Shown in pieces: positions 50,003 through 59,331 of a stretch of 64,000 nt of DNA. The stretch lies in the NCBI RefSeq assembly GCF_042466115.1, contig NZ_JAXHBQ010000001.1:2356001-2420000 (forward strand), in the 5' to 3' direction. Within the stretch, counting starts at the first letter, position 1, and every line of letters starts with the position of its first letter. Below the pieces are notes generated by a model. The model had not been told where the DNA came from and made no database searches. It worked only from the letters and a program-made list of their open reading frames with translations. The DNA is from SW4 sp042466115. Its GTDB lineage: Bacteria; Pseudomonadota; Alphaproteobacteria; Rhodobacterales; Rhodobacteraceae. The position numbers and the translations under genes are program-made.

Positions 50003-51682
50003 CTAGCCCAGCATGCGGCGCGCAATAACCTGTGCCTGAATTTCGGCGGCACCCTCAAAGATGTTCAAAATCCGCGCGTCACACAGAATCCGGCTGACCT
50101 TGTATTCCAGCGCGAACCCGTTGCCGCCGTGGATTTGCAGCGCGTTGTCGGCGGCGGCCCAGGCCACCCGCGCGCCCAGCAGTTTCGCCATGCCGGCCTC
50201 AAGATCACAGCGGCGATCGTTGTCTTTTTCCGCAGCGCTAAAATATGTCAGCTGCCGCGCGACCATGATTTCCACGGCCATCATTGCCAGTTTGCCCGCG
50301 ACGCGCGGAAAGGCGATCAGGGATTTGCCGAATTGCTTGCGGTCCTGCGCATATTGCATCCCCACATCCAAGGCCGATTGCGCCACGCCAATTGCGCGCG
50401 CGGCGGTCTGGATACGCGCGGATTCAAACGTCTGCATCAACTGCTTGAAGCCTTTGCCTTCTGCGCCCCCCAGCAGGTTTTCGCCCTTGACCGCAAACCC
50501 GTCAAACGCCAGTTCGTATTCCTTCATCCCGCGATACCCCAGCACCTCAATCTCGCCTCCCGTCATCCCCTCGGTCGGGAAGGGGTTGGCATCATCGCCC
50601 GGCGTCTTTTCAGCCAGAAACATCGACAATCCGCGATGGTCGGTGCTGTCGGGATCGGTGCGTGCCAGCAGGGTCATCACATGGGTGCGGGCAGCATGGG
50701 TGATCCATGTTTTGTTGCCCGTCACGGTGTAGTCGTCGCCGGTTTTCACAGCGCGGGTGCGCAAGCTGCCCAGGTCTGATCCGGTGTTGGGTTCGGTGAA
50801 CACGGCGGTGGGCAGTTTTTCGGCTGATGCCAGTGCGGGCAACCATTTGCGTTTCTGGTCCTCGGTGCCGCCGCAGATGATCAGTTCCGCCGCGATTTCA
50901 CTGCGTGTGCCCAATGACCCGACGCCGATATACCCGCGCGACAATTCTTCGGACACGACACACATGGAGGCTTTGGAAAGGCCAAAGCCGCCGTATTCTT
51001 CGGGAATGGTCAGGCCGAACACGCCCATTTCGGCCAGTTCCTCGATGATCTCCATCGGGATCAGTTCGTCGTTCAGATGCCAGTCGTGGGCAAAGGGTTC
51101 GACCTTTTCCACAGCAAAGCGGCGGAACTGTTCGCGGATCATTTCCAATTCATCATCAAGGCCCGAGCGACCCACGGTAATATCAGCGCTGTGGTCTTGC
51201 ATCAGCGCCACAAGGCGCATCCGCGCGGCTTGGGTGTTGCCCGCTTGGGTCAGCGTCTGGATTTCTACGCTCATCAGCCCGCGCATCTGGTCCTGGGACA
51301 GACCGATGTCTTGCAGGCGGATAATCTCGCCCTGTGACATGGGGATGCCGCCATAGATCTGCCAAAGGTATTCGCCGAACGCAATCTGGTGGATCAACTG
51401 TTCGACCTCGCCAAATTTACCGTCCGCTTGCAGCCGTTCGGCCCATGCCTGCATTTGGCGCAGGCTTTCGGCGTAGGTTGCCAGCCACGCAAGGCCGTGT
51501 GCCGCGGTCTGGTTTTCCTCGATCAAGGCACCGGACACACGATCGCCATCGGTTACGGTTGCGCGCACGATGTCGGTTGCCGTTTCAAGGATATCCTGCA
51601 CGGGCTGCACAGCGGCGCGGGTCAGTTTCAAAAGGTCCGTCAAAACCGGTGTCACAGCCATATCCAATTCATCCCGCGCCAT
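50003..51682 (-). CDS. Acyl-CoA dehydrogenase, possibly (2S)-methylsuccinyl-CoA dehydrogenase
   Basis: A 559-residue flavoprotein. Residues about 175-555 are a standard acyl-CoA dehydrogenase ('AVFTEPNTGSDLGSL', 'TGNKTWITHAA', 'QYAQDRKQFGKSL', 'QIHGGNGFALEY'). The N-terminal ~170 residues are an extra helical domain with 'HGLAWLATYAESLRQMQAW' and 'GGIPMSQGEI'. From memory this long architecture matches Mcd of the ethylmalonyl-CoA pathway, which Rhodobacterales use for acetate assimilation; I cannot confirm it. I start at ATG 51682 (GGAGG 5 bases upstream). pckA nearby fits C2/C4 metabolism. Confidence 0.85.
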   Translation of the reverse strand: MARDELDMAVTPVLTDLLKLTRAAVQPVQDILETATDIVRATVTDGDRVSGALIEENQTAAHGLAWLATYAESLRQMQAWAERLQADGKFGEVEQLIHQIAFGEYLWQIYGGIPMSQGEIIRLQDIGLSQDQMRGLMSVEIQTLTQAGNTQAARMRLVALMQDHSADITVGRSGLDDELEMIREQFRRFAVEKVEPFAHDWHLNDELIPMEIIEELAEMGVFGLTIPEEYGGFGLSKASMCVVSEELSRGYIGVGSLGTRSEIAAELIICGGTEDQKRKWLPALASAEKLPTAVFTEPNTGSDLGSLRTRAVKTGDDYTVTGNKTWITHAARTHVMTLLARTDPDSTDHRGLSMFLAEKTPGDDANPFPTEGMTGGEIEVLGYRGMKEYELAFDGFAVKGENLLGGAEGKGFKQLMQTFESARIQTAARAIGVAQSALDVGMQYAQDRKQFGKSLIAFPRVAGKLAMMAVEIMVARQLTYFSAAEKDNDRRCDLEAGMAKLLGARVAWAAADNALQIHGGNGFALEYKVSRILCDARILNIFEGAAEIQAQVIARRMLG

Positions 51683-51825
51683 ATCAGCCTCCATTGTGCA
51701 GGTGCAGAGATAATGTGTTTGCAGTTGCAGCGCAATAATAAGTCGCAAAATGATCGAAAAAGGTAAATAAATGTCGCGATTGAATTTTGCTGCGGCAGGC
51801 ACGGGCGCGGGGTAAGACTGCGGCG

Positions 51826-52593
51826 ATGCCAGTGATGTTTGACACTCTGGGCGTGGAAACGCTTGTCTTGATGGCCCTGATCGCTCTGGTGGCGGGGCTG
51901 GTCAAAGGCATGGTTGGCTTTGCCATGCCGATGATCATGATTTCCGGCCTTAGCGCGCTGGTCGCGCCCGATCTGGCGTTGGCGGTGCTGATTCTGCCGA
52001 CGCTGGTGTCCAACGGCGTGCAGGCATTGCGGCAGGGGGCGGGTGCGGCATGGGGGTCGTTGCGCCGCTTTGGTGTTTTCCTCGGGGTCGGTTTGGTGAT
52101 GTTGCTGGCCAGCGCGCAACTGGTGCGCGCGCTGCCCGTCAACGTCATGTTCCTGCTGATCGGCGGGCCTGTCGTGGTCTTTACGGCCATGCAATTGCTG
52201 GGCTGGAAGCCGCATATCGCCCGCCCGACCCGCCTGATCGAAGGTGCGGTTGGCGGGTTTGCCGGTTTCATTGGCGGGCTGTCCGGTGTCTGGGGGCCGC
52301 CGACGATCGCCTATCTGACGGCAATCGACACCGAAAAACGCGATCAGATGCGCATTCAGGGCGTCATCTATGGACTGGGCGCGGTGGCGCTGACGGTGGC
52401 GCATCTGCAATCGGGCGTCCTGCGGATGCAAACCGCGCCCTTGTCCGCACTGATGATCATTCCCGCAGGTGTTGGTATGTGGATCGGCCTGCGTTTGCAC
52501 GACCGGATTGATCAAAAGGCGTTTCGCAAGGCCACGTTGCTGGTGCTGTTCATCGCCGGACTGAACCTGATCCGGCGCGGGTTGCTAGGATAG
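51826..52593 (+). CDS. TauE/SafE family sulfite/organosulfonate exporter-like protein
   Basis: A 255-residue membrane protein with about eight helices. The repeated 'GLVKGMVGFAMPMIM' (about 24-38) and 'GAVGGFAGFIGGLSGVWGPPTI' type segments are the two signature repeats of this family. It exports or imports small anions such as sulfite, sulfoacetate or related compounds; the substrate here is unknown. It is divergent from the acyl-CoA dehydrogenase and convergent with the DUF3859 gene (9-base overlap). Confidence 0.88.
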   Translation: MPVMFDTLGVETLVLMALIALVAGLVKGMVGFAMPMIMISGLSALVAPDLALAVLILPTLVSNGVQALRQGAGAAWGSLRRFGVFLGVGLVMLLASAQLVRALPVNVMFLLIGGPVVVFTAMQLLGWKPHIARPTRLIEGAVGGFAGFIGGLSGVWGPPTIAYLTAIDTEKRDQMRIQGVIYGLGAVALTVAHLQSGVLRMQTAPLSALMIIPAGVGMWIGLRLHDRIDQKAFRKATLLVLFIAGLNLIRRGLLG

Positions 52594-53142
52594 CAAGTCT
52601 TCGAACCCGCAGGCGCTGGCCAGTTCCGGCACGGCCGCAGGTGGCACCACATCAAACCCGACCCGATACAGAACCTCGCCGTTCAGGCTTGCTTCCATCT
52701 CCCAGCGACCGACCAGCAATTCGTAATCATAGTCGAACTGGTAAAAGGTGATCGACCGCCCCGTGCCGCTGATCGCTGTGCCATAGACTTGTTGGGTGGC
52801 ACCATCGGCACCCATCGGAGGATGCGTCACGGTCATGATCACACCATCCAGACCAAAAGGGCTGGCCGATCGTGATTTCACGCCAAAGCCAACGCCCTGA
52901 ACAGCAGGCACCACGCGATTGCGGGAAATGAAATCCGGTTCTCCTTCAATCACATTTGTCGTGCCTGCCACAGTGCCGGGCGCATCGTTAAAGCCGACGA
53001 TTTCCTGCGCGCAGATCACACCGACATCAATCGCGGCAATTTGCGCGCTGACCGTGTCTTCGGGCAAAAGCTGCACCTGCTGCGCGAGCGCGGCGCTGCC
53101 AAGGGCCAAGGAGCAAAGAACAGGAAGGAACCGGTTGAACAT
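52585..53142 (-). CDS. DUF3859-like periplasmic protein
   Basis: A 185-residue protein with a clear signal peptide (1-20, ending A-L-A). The mature part is beta-rich and holds 'PAVQGVGFGVKSRS', 'VTHPPMG' and 'VGRWEMEASLNGE', a pattern I associate with DUF3859. Two cysteines (about 44 and 179) could be disulfide-bonded. No role is known. Confidence 0.7.
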   Translation of the reverse strand: MFNRFLPVLCSLALGSAALAQQVQLLPEDTVSAQIAAIDVGVICAQEIVGFNDAPGTVAGTTNVIEGEPDFISRNRVVPAVQGVGFGVKSRSASPFGLDGVIMTVTHPPMGADGATQQVYGTAISGTGRSITFYQFDYDYELLVGRWEMEASLNGEVLYRVGFDVVPPAAVPELASACGFEDLLS

Positions 53143-53191
53143 GCCCTAGGGTGGCGCGCCGCGCCTGCATGTTCAACCGTGATTTTGCGTG

Positions 53192-54790
53192 CTAGCCGAT
53201 TGCCGCCGCTTTGACGTCTTCGTCGATGAAGGGCACGTATTGGCCAAAGTTGTCGGCGAACATCTGCACCAGCTTGGCGGCCTGGGCATCATAGGCACCC
53301 TTGTCAGGCCATGTATCGCGCGGGTTCAGCAGGCTGTCGTCTACATCATGCACGGATACAGGCACATCAAAGCCGAAATTCGTGTCTTTGCGGAACTCGG
53401 CCTCGGCCAGTGATCCGTCCAATGCGGCCGTCAGCAAGGCTCGCGTGGCCTTGATCGGCATCCGGCTTCCGGTGCCATAGGCCCCGCCGGTCCAGCCGGT
53501 ATTGACCAACCAGCAGGTCGCGCCGTGGCTGGCGATCTTTTCCTGCAACAACTTGCCGTATGCTTCGGGGCGGCGCGGCATGAATGGGGCGCCGAAACAG
53601 GTGCTGAACGTGGGTTCGGGTTCTGTTACGCCGGTTTCTGTGCCGGCCACCTTGGACGTGAAGCCCGACAGGAAGTGATACATCGCCTGCGCCGGAGTCA
53701 GGCGCGAAATTGGCGGTAGCACACCAAATGCGTCGCAGGTCAGCATGATGATGTTCTTTGGGTGCCCACCAAGCGCATTGTCCGAGGCATTGCTGATATA
53801 GTGCAGCGGGTAGGCGCAGCGCATGTTCGCCGTCAGGCTGTCATCCTCGAAATCCAGTTCCTTGGTTTCGGGGTCGAACACCATGTTTTCGATCACTGTG
53901 TGCGGCATCTTGGTGGTGGCGTAGATTTCAGGCTCGGCCTTGGGGTCCAATCCGATGGTCTTGGCATAACAACCACCCTCAAAGTTAAAGATCCCGCGAT
54001 CCGACCAGCCATGTTCATCGTCGCCAATCAACACACGGGATGGATCAGCCGAAAGCGTGGTCTTGCCCGTGCCGGACAGGCCAAAGAACACGGCCGCATC
54101 CACCGGATTGCCCTTGGCGTGATTGGCGCTGCAGTGCATCGGCATGATGCCCTTTTCGGGCAGCAGGTAGTTGAGCAGCGTGAACACCGATTTCTTGTTC
54201 TCGCCCGCGTATTCCGTGCCGCCGATCAGGATCAGCTTGGCCTCGAAATTTAGCGCGATGACGGTTTCGCTGCGGCAGCCGTGGCGTTTGGGGTCGGCCT
54301 TGAACGTCGGGCAGTTGATGATTGTGTAATCGGGAACAAAGCTGGCCAGTTCCGACACTTCGGGGCGGCGCAGCATCGTGCGGATAAAAAGCCCATGCCA
54401 CACCAGTTCCGTCACAACGCGCACGTCCAAACGATACGCAGGGTCGGCACCGCCGAACAAATCCTGCACCGTGTAGGTGCCACCTTTCATGTGTTCCAAC
54501 ATGTCGGCGTGCAGGCGATCAAACGCATCCATTTCCATCGGCGGGTTGTTTTCCCACCAGATCGTGTCTTGCACCGATGGCGTGGACACAACGCACTTGT
54601 CCTTGGGAGAGCGGCCCGTGTGCTTGCCGGTTGTCACCAGCAGCGTTCCACCCTGGCCTTCTACGCCTTCACCAGCGGCAAGGGCGGCGGCCATCAATTC
54701 GGGTTCGGAGTAGTTGTAATAGACCTGGCCTAGCCCTGTGATGCCTTGATCTTCAAGCTTCATCTGCGGGTTGACCGTTCCGTGGTCCAT
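53192..54790 (-). CDS. pckA: Phosphoenolpyruvate carboxykinase (ATP)
   Basis: A 532-residue ATP-type PEPCK, first committed step of gluconeogenesis from oxaloacetate. The P-loop 'GLSGTGKTTLSADP' (about 235-248), 'RVLIGDDEHGW' with the metal-binding Asp, 'NFEGGCYAK' and 'CWLVNTGWTGG' are intact. AGGAG stands 8 bases before ATG 54790. It is divergent from chvI; the shared 298-base gap holds direct repeats likely to be regulatory. The pckA-chvI-chvG order is conserved in alphaproteobacteria, where ChvI can influence pckA. Confidence 0.97.
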   Translation of the reverse strand: MDHGTVNPQMKLEDQGITGLGQVYYNYSEPELMAAALAAGEGVEGQGGTLLVTTGKHTGRSPKDKCVVSTPSVQDTIWWENNPPMEMDAFDRLHADMLEHMKGGTYTVQDLFGGADPAYRLDVRVVTELVWHGLFIRTMLRRPEVSELASFVPDYTIINCPTFKADPKRHGCRSETVIALNFEAKLILIGGTEYAGENKKSVFTLLNYLLPEKGIMPMHCSANHAKGNPVDAAVFFGLSGTGKTTLSADPSRVLIGDDEHGWSDRGIFNFEGGCYAKTIGLDPKAEPEIYATTKMPHTVIENMVFDPETKELDFEDDSLTANMRCAYPLHYISNASDNALGGHPKNIIMLTCDAFGVLPPISRLTPAQAMYHFLSGFTSKVAGTETGVTEPEPTFSTCFGAPFMPRRPEAYGKLLQEKIASHGATCWLVNTGWTGGAYGTGSRMPIKATRALLTAALDGSLAEAEFRKDTNFGFDVPVSVHDVDDSLLNPRDTWPDKGAYDAQAAKLVQMFADNFGQYVPFIDEDVKAAAIG

Positions 54791-54881
54791 GTCTTTCACT
54801 CCTGATTTGGGGCCATTGTTGGCCCAAGACACGGTTGGCTTAACATGGGTTCTTTGGGGGTGAATAGGTGGGTTTGTCACA

Positions 54882-54915
54882 GTTAGCGCAACCAAATGCC
54901 TGTTAGCGCAACCAA
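54882..54915. promoter_or_regulatory. 14-bp direct repeat operator in the pckA-chvI gap
   Basis: GTTAGCGCAACCAA occurs exactly twice (54882-54895, 54902-54915), 20 bases apart, i.e. about two helical turns on the same face of the DNA. A third, inverted copy with one mismatch over 10 bases (TTGGTTACGC) is at 54952-54961. Lying about 90-160 bases upstream of pckA, these are probable binding sites for a carbon-metabolism regulator. A central GCGC would suit a LacI-type protein; that is inference. Confidence 0.6.
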
Positions 54916-55088
54916 GGCGGGTGCCTGCCGACAAGTGAGACATTTTAGTCATTGGTTACGCTTTTTGCGCGCAAATAAGGCAACACATCCCGACTGATTC
55001 GCACTTAGGGATTGATTCGATTGCCAAAAGCAGGGCAAAACCGTGGAAAATCAGGCAAAAAATTGCCGCGAGCAGTAGGAGTAACCCC

Positions 55089-55790
55089 ATGTCTAAGATT
55101 GCGCTGGTGGATGACGACAGGAATATCCTGACGTCCGTATCCATGACACTCGAGGCCGAAGGCTTTGATGTGTCCACTTACAATGACGGTCAGGCTGCGC
55201 TTGACGCGTTCAACAAACAGATGCCCGATATGGCCGTGCTGGACATCAAGATGCCCCGCATGGATGGCATGGACCTGCTGCAGCGCCTGCGCCAGAAAAC
55301 CTCGATGCCGGTGATCTTCCTCACCTCCAAGGATGACGAGATTGACGAGGTTCTGGGCCTTCGCATGGGCGCTGATGACTATGTGAAAAAACCGTTCTCG
55401 CAGCGCCTGCTGGTCGAACGCATCCGCGCATTGCTGCGCCGTCAGGATGCGATTTCGGGCGAAACCATCGAAGAAACCGAAGAAACCAAGATCATGGTGC
55501 GCGGTGAACTGACGATGGACCCGCTGCGCCACGCCGTTAAGTGGAAGGGCAACGATGTGTCCCTGACAGTGACCGAGTTCCTGCTGCTGCAGGCACTGGC
55601 CCAACGCCCCGGTTTCGTGAAATCGCGCGATCAGCTGATGGATGTGGCCTATGACGATCAGGTTTACGTTGATGATCGCACGATCGACAGCCATATCAAG
55701 CGTCTGCGCAAGAAGATGCGCACTGCCGACGACAACTTCTCGGCAATTGAGACACTTTATGGTATCGGATATCGCTACAACGAAGAGTAG
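55089..55790 (+). CDS. chvI: Response regulator ChvI
   Basis: A 233-residue OmpR-family regulator: receiver domain 1-120 with the acidic pair D8-D9, phospho-acceptor D52 in 'AVLDIKMPRMDG' and K in 'DYVKKPF'; winged-helix DNA-binding domain 135-230 ending 'YGIGYRYNEE'. All key residues are intact. AGGAG precedes the ATG. It forms a two-component system with the ChvG kinase 3 bases downstream, controlling envelope, acid and carbon responses in relatives. Confidence 0.95.
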   Translation: MSKIALVDDDRNILTSVSMTLEAEGFDVSTYNDGQAALDAFNKQMPDMAVLDIKMPRMDGMDLLQRLRQKTSMPVIFLTSKDDEIDEVLGLRMGADDYVKKPFSQRLLVERIRALLRRQDAISGETIEETEETKIMVRGELTMDPLRHAVKWKGNDVSLTVTEFLLLQALAQRPGFVKSRDQLMDVAYDDQVYVDDRTIDSHIKRLRKKMRTADDNFSAIETLYGIGYRYNEE

Positions 55791-55793
55791 GCG

Positions 55794-57551
55794 ATGACCG
55801 TAGCCCCGAAAATCGACATCCACGATCTGAACTCGGTCCGCTCTGCGGCCGGGTCCAGTGCGGATGCGGATCAACGGGTTGTGCTGGGTGAGGACTGGGT
55901 TTCGCCCGATGCCGCTGCCGACAAGGACATGGCTGACCGGCGTCGCCGCCGCGGGTTGGTGCGCCTGAACCGTTCGCCGCTGGCCCGTAAAATCATCACC
56001 TTTAACCTGCTGGCACTGATCGTGCTGGTCGCAGGCGTGCTTTATCTGAACCCGTCACGGGACAATCTGGCGTTTCAACGCGCCAGTGGTCTGGTGAACG
56101 AGGCGGAACTGATCGCCGATGTGTTCGAGGCGCAGTTGCCCGCTGGGGCGCCTGTGAATTTGATCACCGGCGATGGCATCGACGCCGTGACCACGCTGGA
56201 CGGTCTTGATCTGCGTGGTGGGATCAACGTCTATGTTTTTGACCCCTCTGAAACGCTTGTCGCTGAATCTGCGGGTCTGGCCAGCGGTCAGGCACAACCG
56301 ATTGACGGGCTTGCCTACGATTCCGGTGGCACGCTGATCACAGATTTCCTGAATACAGTATGGGAGGGGATCGCCGGCCTTCTGGCACCCGAACCCGCCG
56401 CGCCCGAAGAAGTAGATACCGAAGGGCATGCCCGCGCACTGGTTGCCGACGCCATGGGCGGCGCGCCCAAGGTGCAGACCCACACCGATGCCACCGGCGG
56501 CACGATTTTTGCCGTGGCGACCCCGATCCTGCAGGGCAACACGGCCGTGGGCGTTGTCGCACTGACCAGCGCTGCGGGTGAGATTGACGGACTTGTGCGC
56601 CGCGAACGCGAACAGCTTTTGCAGATGTTCGTCATCGGCAGCCTTGTGTCGATCGGTCTGTCGCTTGTGTTGGCCTCGACGATTGCCAACCCCCTGTCCG
56701 ATCTGGCCGCCGCTGCCGAACTGGGGCGCGACCGCAACGCGCGGAAAATGTCTCCAAACCGCATTCGCATCCCCGACCTGACAGCGCGACCCGACGAAAT
56801 CGGGCGATTGTCGGGTGCGCTCCGCGGCATGGTTGCAGCCCTTTTCGAACGCATCGAAGGCAACGAACAATTTGCCGCCGATGTGGCCCACGAAATCAAG
56901 AACCCGCTGGCCAGTTTGCGTTCGGCCGTGGGCACCATGCGCGTGGCAAAACGCGACGACCAGCGCGAACGCCTGCTTGAAGTGATCGAACATGATGTGC
57001 GCCGCCTTGACCGTTTGGTGAGCGACATTTCCAACGCGTCACGCCTGGATAGTGAACTGGTCAAAGAAGAAGAAGAACCCTTTGATCTGATCAAGATGCT
57101 GACGAACCTGAATGAATTCCTTGGCGAACAAGCGGGTCAAAAGGGCATCGACTTTATCTCGGACCTGCCTGACAAACCGATCATCGTGCATGGCCTTGAA
57201 GGGCGCTTGGCGCAGGTCTTCGTGAACCTGATCACCAATGCTACGTCATTCTGCGAAGACGGCGATGCGATCCGTGTCTGGGCGCGTAAACGCGAAAACC
57301 GCGTGTTGGTCGTTGTCGAAGACACCGGCCCCGGCATCCCCGACGAGGCGCTGACCAAAGTGTTCAAGCGCTTCTATTCCGAACGCCCCGAGGGGCAGTT
57401 TGGCAACAATTCGGGCCTTGGCCTTGCGATTTCCAAACAGATTGTCGAAGCCCACGGCGGCGTGATCTGGGCCGAAAACATCCGCCCCACGGAATTGGAC
57501 ATCACATCCGAACCGCTGGGCGCGCGATTTGTGGTCGGTCTTCCGGTCTGA
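55794..57551 (+). CDS. chvG: Sensor histidine kinase ChvG
   Basis: A 585-residue membrane kinase. Two transmembrane helices (about 66-86 and 277-298) flank a periplasmic sensor domain of about 190 residues. HAMP follows, then the H-box 'ADVAHEIKNPLASL' with His366, N-box 'VNLITNATSF', G1 'EDTGPGIPDEA' and G2 'NSGLGLAISKQ'. It phosphorylates ChvI. The long basic cytoplasmic N-terminus (1-60) is typical of ChvG. Confidence 0.95.
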   Translation: MTVAPKIDIHDLNSVRSAAGSSADADQRVVLGEDWVSPDAAADKDMADRRRRRGLVRLNRSPLARKIITFNLLALIVLVAGVLYLNPSRDNLAFQRASGLVNEAELIADVFEAQLPAGAPVNLITGDGIDAVTTLDGLDLRGGINVYVFDPSETLVAESAGLASGQAQPIDGLAYDSGGTLITDFLNTVWEGIAGLLAPEPAAPEEVDTEGHARALVADAMGGAPKVQTHTDATGGTIFAVATPILQGNTAVGVVALTSAAGEIDGLVRREREQLLQMFVIGSLVSIGLSLVLASTIANPLSDLAAAAELGRDRNARKMSPNRIRIPDLTARPDEIGRLSGALRGMVAALFERIEGNEQFAADVAHEIKNPLASLRSAVGTMRVAKRDDQRERLLEVIEHDVRRLDRLVSDISNASRLDSELVKEEEEPFDLIKMLTNLNEFLGEQAGQKGIDFISDLPDKPIIVHGLEGRLAQVFVNLITNATSFCEDGDAIRVWARKRENRVLVVVEDTGPGIPDEALTKVFKRFYSERPEGQFGNNSGLGLAISKQIVEAHGGVIWAENIRPTELDITSEPLGARFVVGLPV

Positions 57552-57558
57552 CCGGCGC

Positions 57559-58002
57559 GTGCCGCTTACCTTCCCCGACAGCCCTGATGGCACCCTGAAC
57601 ATCCACGCTTCCTGCGTCTGCGTCCAAGGGCGCGGCGTGCTGATCTGCGGCGCGACCGGCAGCGGTAAATCCGCCCTTGCGTTGCACCTGATGGCGCTGG
57701 GCGCGGACCTTGTTGCCGATGATCGCACGATTGTGACCAAAACCGGTGATGTCCTGACCGCGACAGCACCTGCCGCCATTCGTGCCATGATCGAAGCGCG
57801 TGGCATAGGCATTCTGAACGCCCGCGCCACGCAGGCGGCTGTGCACTTGTGTGTCGATCTTGACACGACCGAGGCAGAACGGCTCCCTCCGTTACGTAGC
57901 GTCAGTGTGTTGGGCCACGCGATCCCCTTGCTTCACCGCGTGCCTTACGATCATTTTGGCGCGGCAATCCTGCAAATCCTGAAACATGGGCGTCACAGCT
58001 AA
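57559..58002 (+). CDS. hprK: HPr kinase/phosphorylase (short alphaproteobacterial form)
   Basis: A 147-residue protein containing only the C-terminal catalytic domain of HprK: P-loop 'CGATGSGKSALAL' (about 30-42), 'LVADDRTIV' (about 51) and the signature region 'IEARGIGILNARA' (about 77-89). It phosphorylates a serine of HPr. Its start is uncertain: GTG 57559, just after the chvG stop, gives a normal-length product but has no strong ribosome binding site. It abuts rapZ directly. Confidence 0.88.
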   Translation: MPLTFPDSPDGTLNIHASCVCVQGRGVLICGATGSGKSALALHLMALGADLVADDRTIVTKTGDVLTATAPAAIRAMIEARGIGILNARATQAAVHLCVDLDTTEAERLPPLRSVSVLGHAIPLLHRVPYDHFGAAILQILKHGRHS

Positions 58003-58935
58003 ATGAGCGATAAACCACCTGAAACCCAAGCCGAACTGTCACCGCAACGGGTTGTTGTTGTGACAGGTCCGTCAGGGGCTGGCCGTTCAACGGCGATGCG
58101 TGCCCTTGAAGACATCGGCCACGAGGTGATCGACAACCTGCCTTTGTCCTTGCTGCCACGGTTGCTGGATGGTCCACCCCATGATCACCCGCTTGCAGTG
58201 GTTGTCGACGTGCGCAACCGCGATTTCAGCGTCGAAGGCTTTCTGGATATGACCCGCGCCTTGGCGGCCGATGTCAATGTGGCCTTTCAACTGTTGTTTC
58301 TTGACTGCTCCGAAGACGTGCTGGTGCATCGGTACTCCGAAACGCGCCGCCGTCACCCGCTGACGCCCAAGACAACCCCGCTCGAGGGTATTCATGAAGA
58401 ACTGGAATTATTGATGCCGATCCGCGCGCGTGCGGATGTTCTGATTGATACAAGCGACCTTACCCCGCACGATTTGCGTGCCGAAATCGAAATGTGGTTC
58501 GCGCCCAAGGACAGCCCTGGCCTTGCCGTGTCCGTGCAGTCCTTTTCCTACAAGCGCGGCTTGCCCCGCGGCCTGGATATTGTCATGGACTGTCGTTTTC
58601 TGCGCAATCCGCACTGGGACCCGGCCTTGCGTGCCCTTGACGGGCGCGATGGCGCGGTGGCCGAATATGTGCAGGCCGATCCGGATTTCGCAGCTTTCAT
58701 GCAACAGATTGACGGCCTGGCGACCCTGCTGATCCCTGCCTACAAAGCCGAAGGAAAATCGCATCTTTCCATCGGGTTTGGCTGCACCGGTGGGCAACAC
58801 CGTTCTGTTACCGTTGCGGAAAGATTTGCCCAAACCCTTGCACAAGCGGGATGGCAAGTATCTAAACGCCATCGGGAGATTGAACGCCGCGCGATCGGGA
58901 CATCGGCGGCACAGGCACAGGGGCAAACTGCGTGA
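58003..58935 (+). CDS. rapZ: RNase adapter protein RapZ / nucleotide-binding protein
   Basis: A 310-residue protein of the RapZ/YvcJ family. Walker A 'VTGPSGAGRST' (about 20-30), 'VIDNLPLSLLPRL' and 'VVDVRNRDF' are conserved, as is the C-terminal 'FGCTGGQHRSVTVAE' that binds RNA/metabolite in relatives. In enterics RapZ directs RNase E to the GlmZ RNA; in alphaproteobacteria the target is less clear. It lies in the conserved hprK-rapZ-EIIA-HPr group. Confidence 0.94.
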   Translation: MSDKPPETQAELSPQRVVVVTGPSGAGRSTAMRALEDIGHEVIDNLPLSLLPRLLDGPPHDHPLAVVVDVRNRDFSVEGFLDMTRALAADVNVAFQLLFLDCSEDVLVHRYSETRRRHPLTPKTTPLEGIHEELELLMPIRARADVLIDTSDLTPHDLRAEIEMWFAPKDSPGLAVSVQSFSYKRGLPRGLDIVMDCRFLRNPHWDPALRALDGRDGAVAEYVQADPDFAAFMQQIDGLATLLIPAYKAEGKSHLSIGFGCTGGQHRSVTVAERFAQTLAQAGWQVSKRHREIERRAIGTSAAQAQGQTA

Positions 58936-59324
58936 TCGGAATCGTGATCGTGGCGCATGGTGGGTTGGCGATGGAATACCTCGCTGCTGTCGAACATGTT
59001 GTCGGCAAACAGGCAGGTATTATCGCCATCGCCATTCAACCTGATGATGACCGCACCGCCAAGCAGAACGAAATTTGCGATGCCGCCGACGCAGTTGAAA
59101 CCGGTGACGGGGTTGTCATCGTGACGGATATGTTCGGTGGGTCGCCCTCGAACCTGTCGCTGCGCGCCTGTAGCCCAGAAAACCGCCGTATTCTTTATGG
59201 TGCGAACCTGCCGATGTTGGTCAAACTTGCAAAAAGCCGCAAGAAATCTGTGCCGGATGCGGTGGCTGCTGCGCTTGACGCTGGCCGCAAATACATAGAC
59301 AGCCATTCCGTTGACCAAAGTTGA
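58932..59324 (+). CDS. PTS EIIA component, mannose family (regulatory)
   Basis: A 130-residue EIIA-Man-type protein with the phospho-accepting histidine in 'IVAHGGLAMEYL' (about residue 9) and 'VTDMFGGSPSNLSL' (about 64-77). No EIIB, EIIC or EIID gene is nearby, so it is a regulatory rather than sugar-transporting unit, receiving phosphate from HPr. It overlaps rapZ by 4 bases. Confidence 0.92.
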   Translation: MIGIVIVAHGGLAMEYLAAVEHVVGKQAGIIAIAIQPDDDRTAKQNEICDAADAVETGDGVVIVTDMFGGSPSNLSLRACSPENRRILYGANLPMLVKLAKSRKKSVPDAVAAALDAGRKYIDSHSVDQS

Positions 59325-59331
59325 GGCCAAG

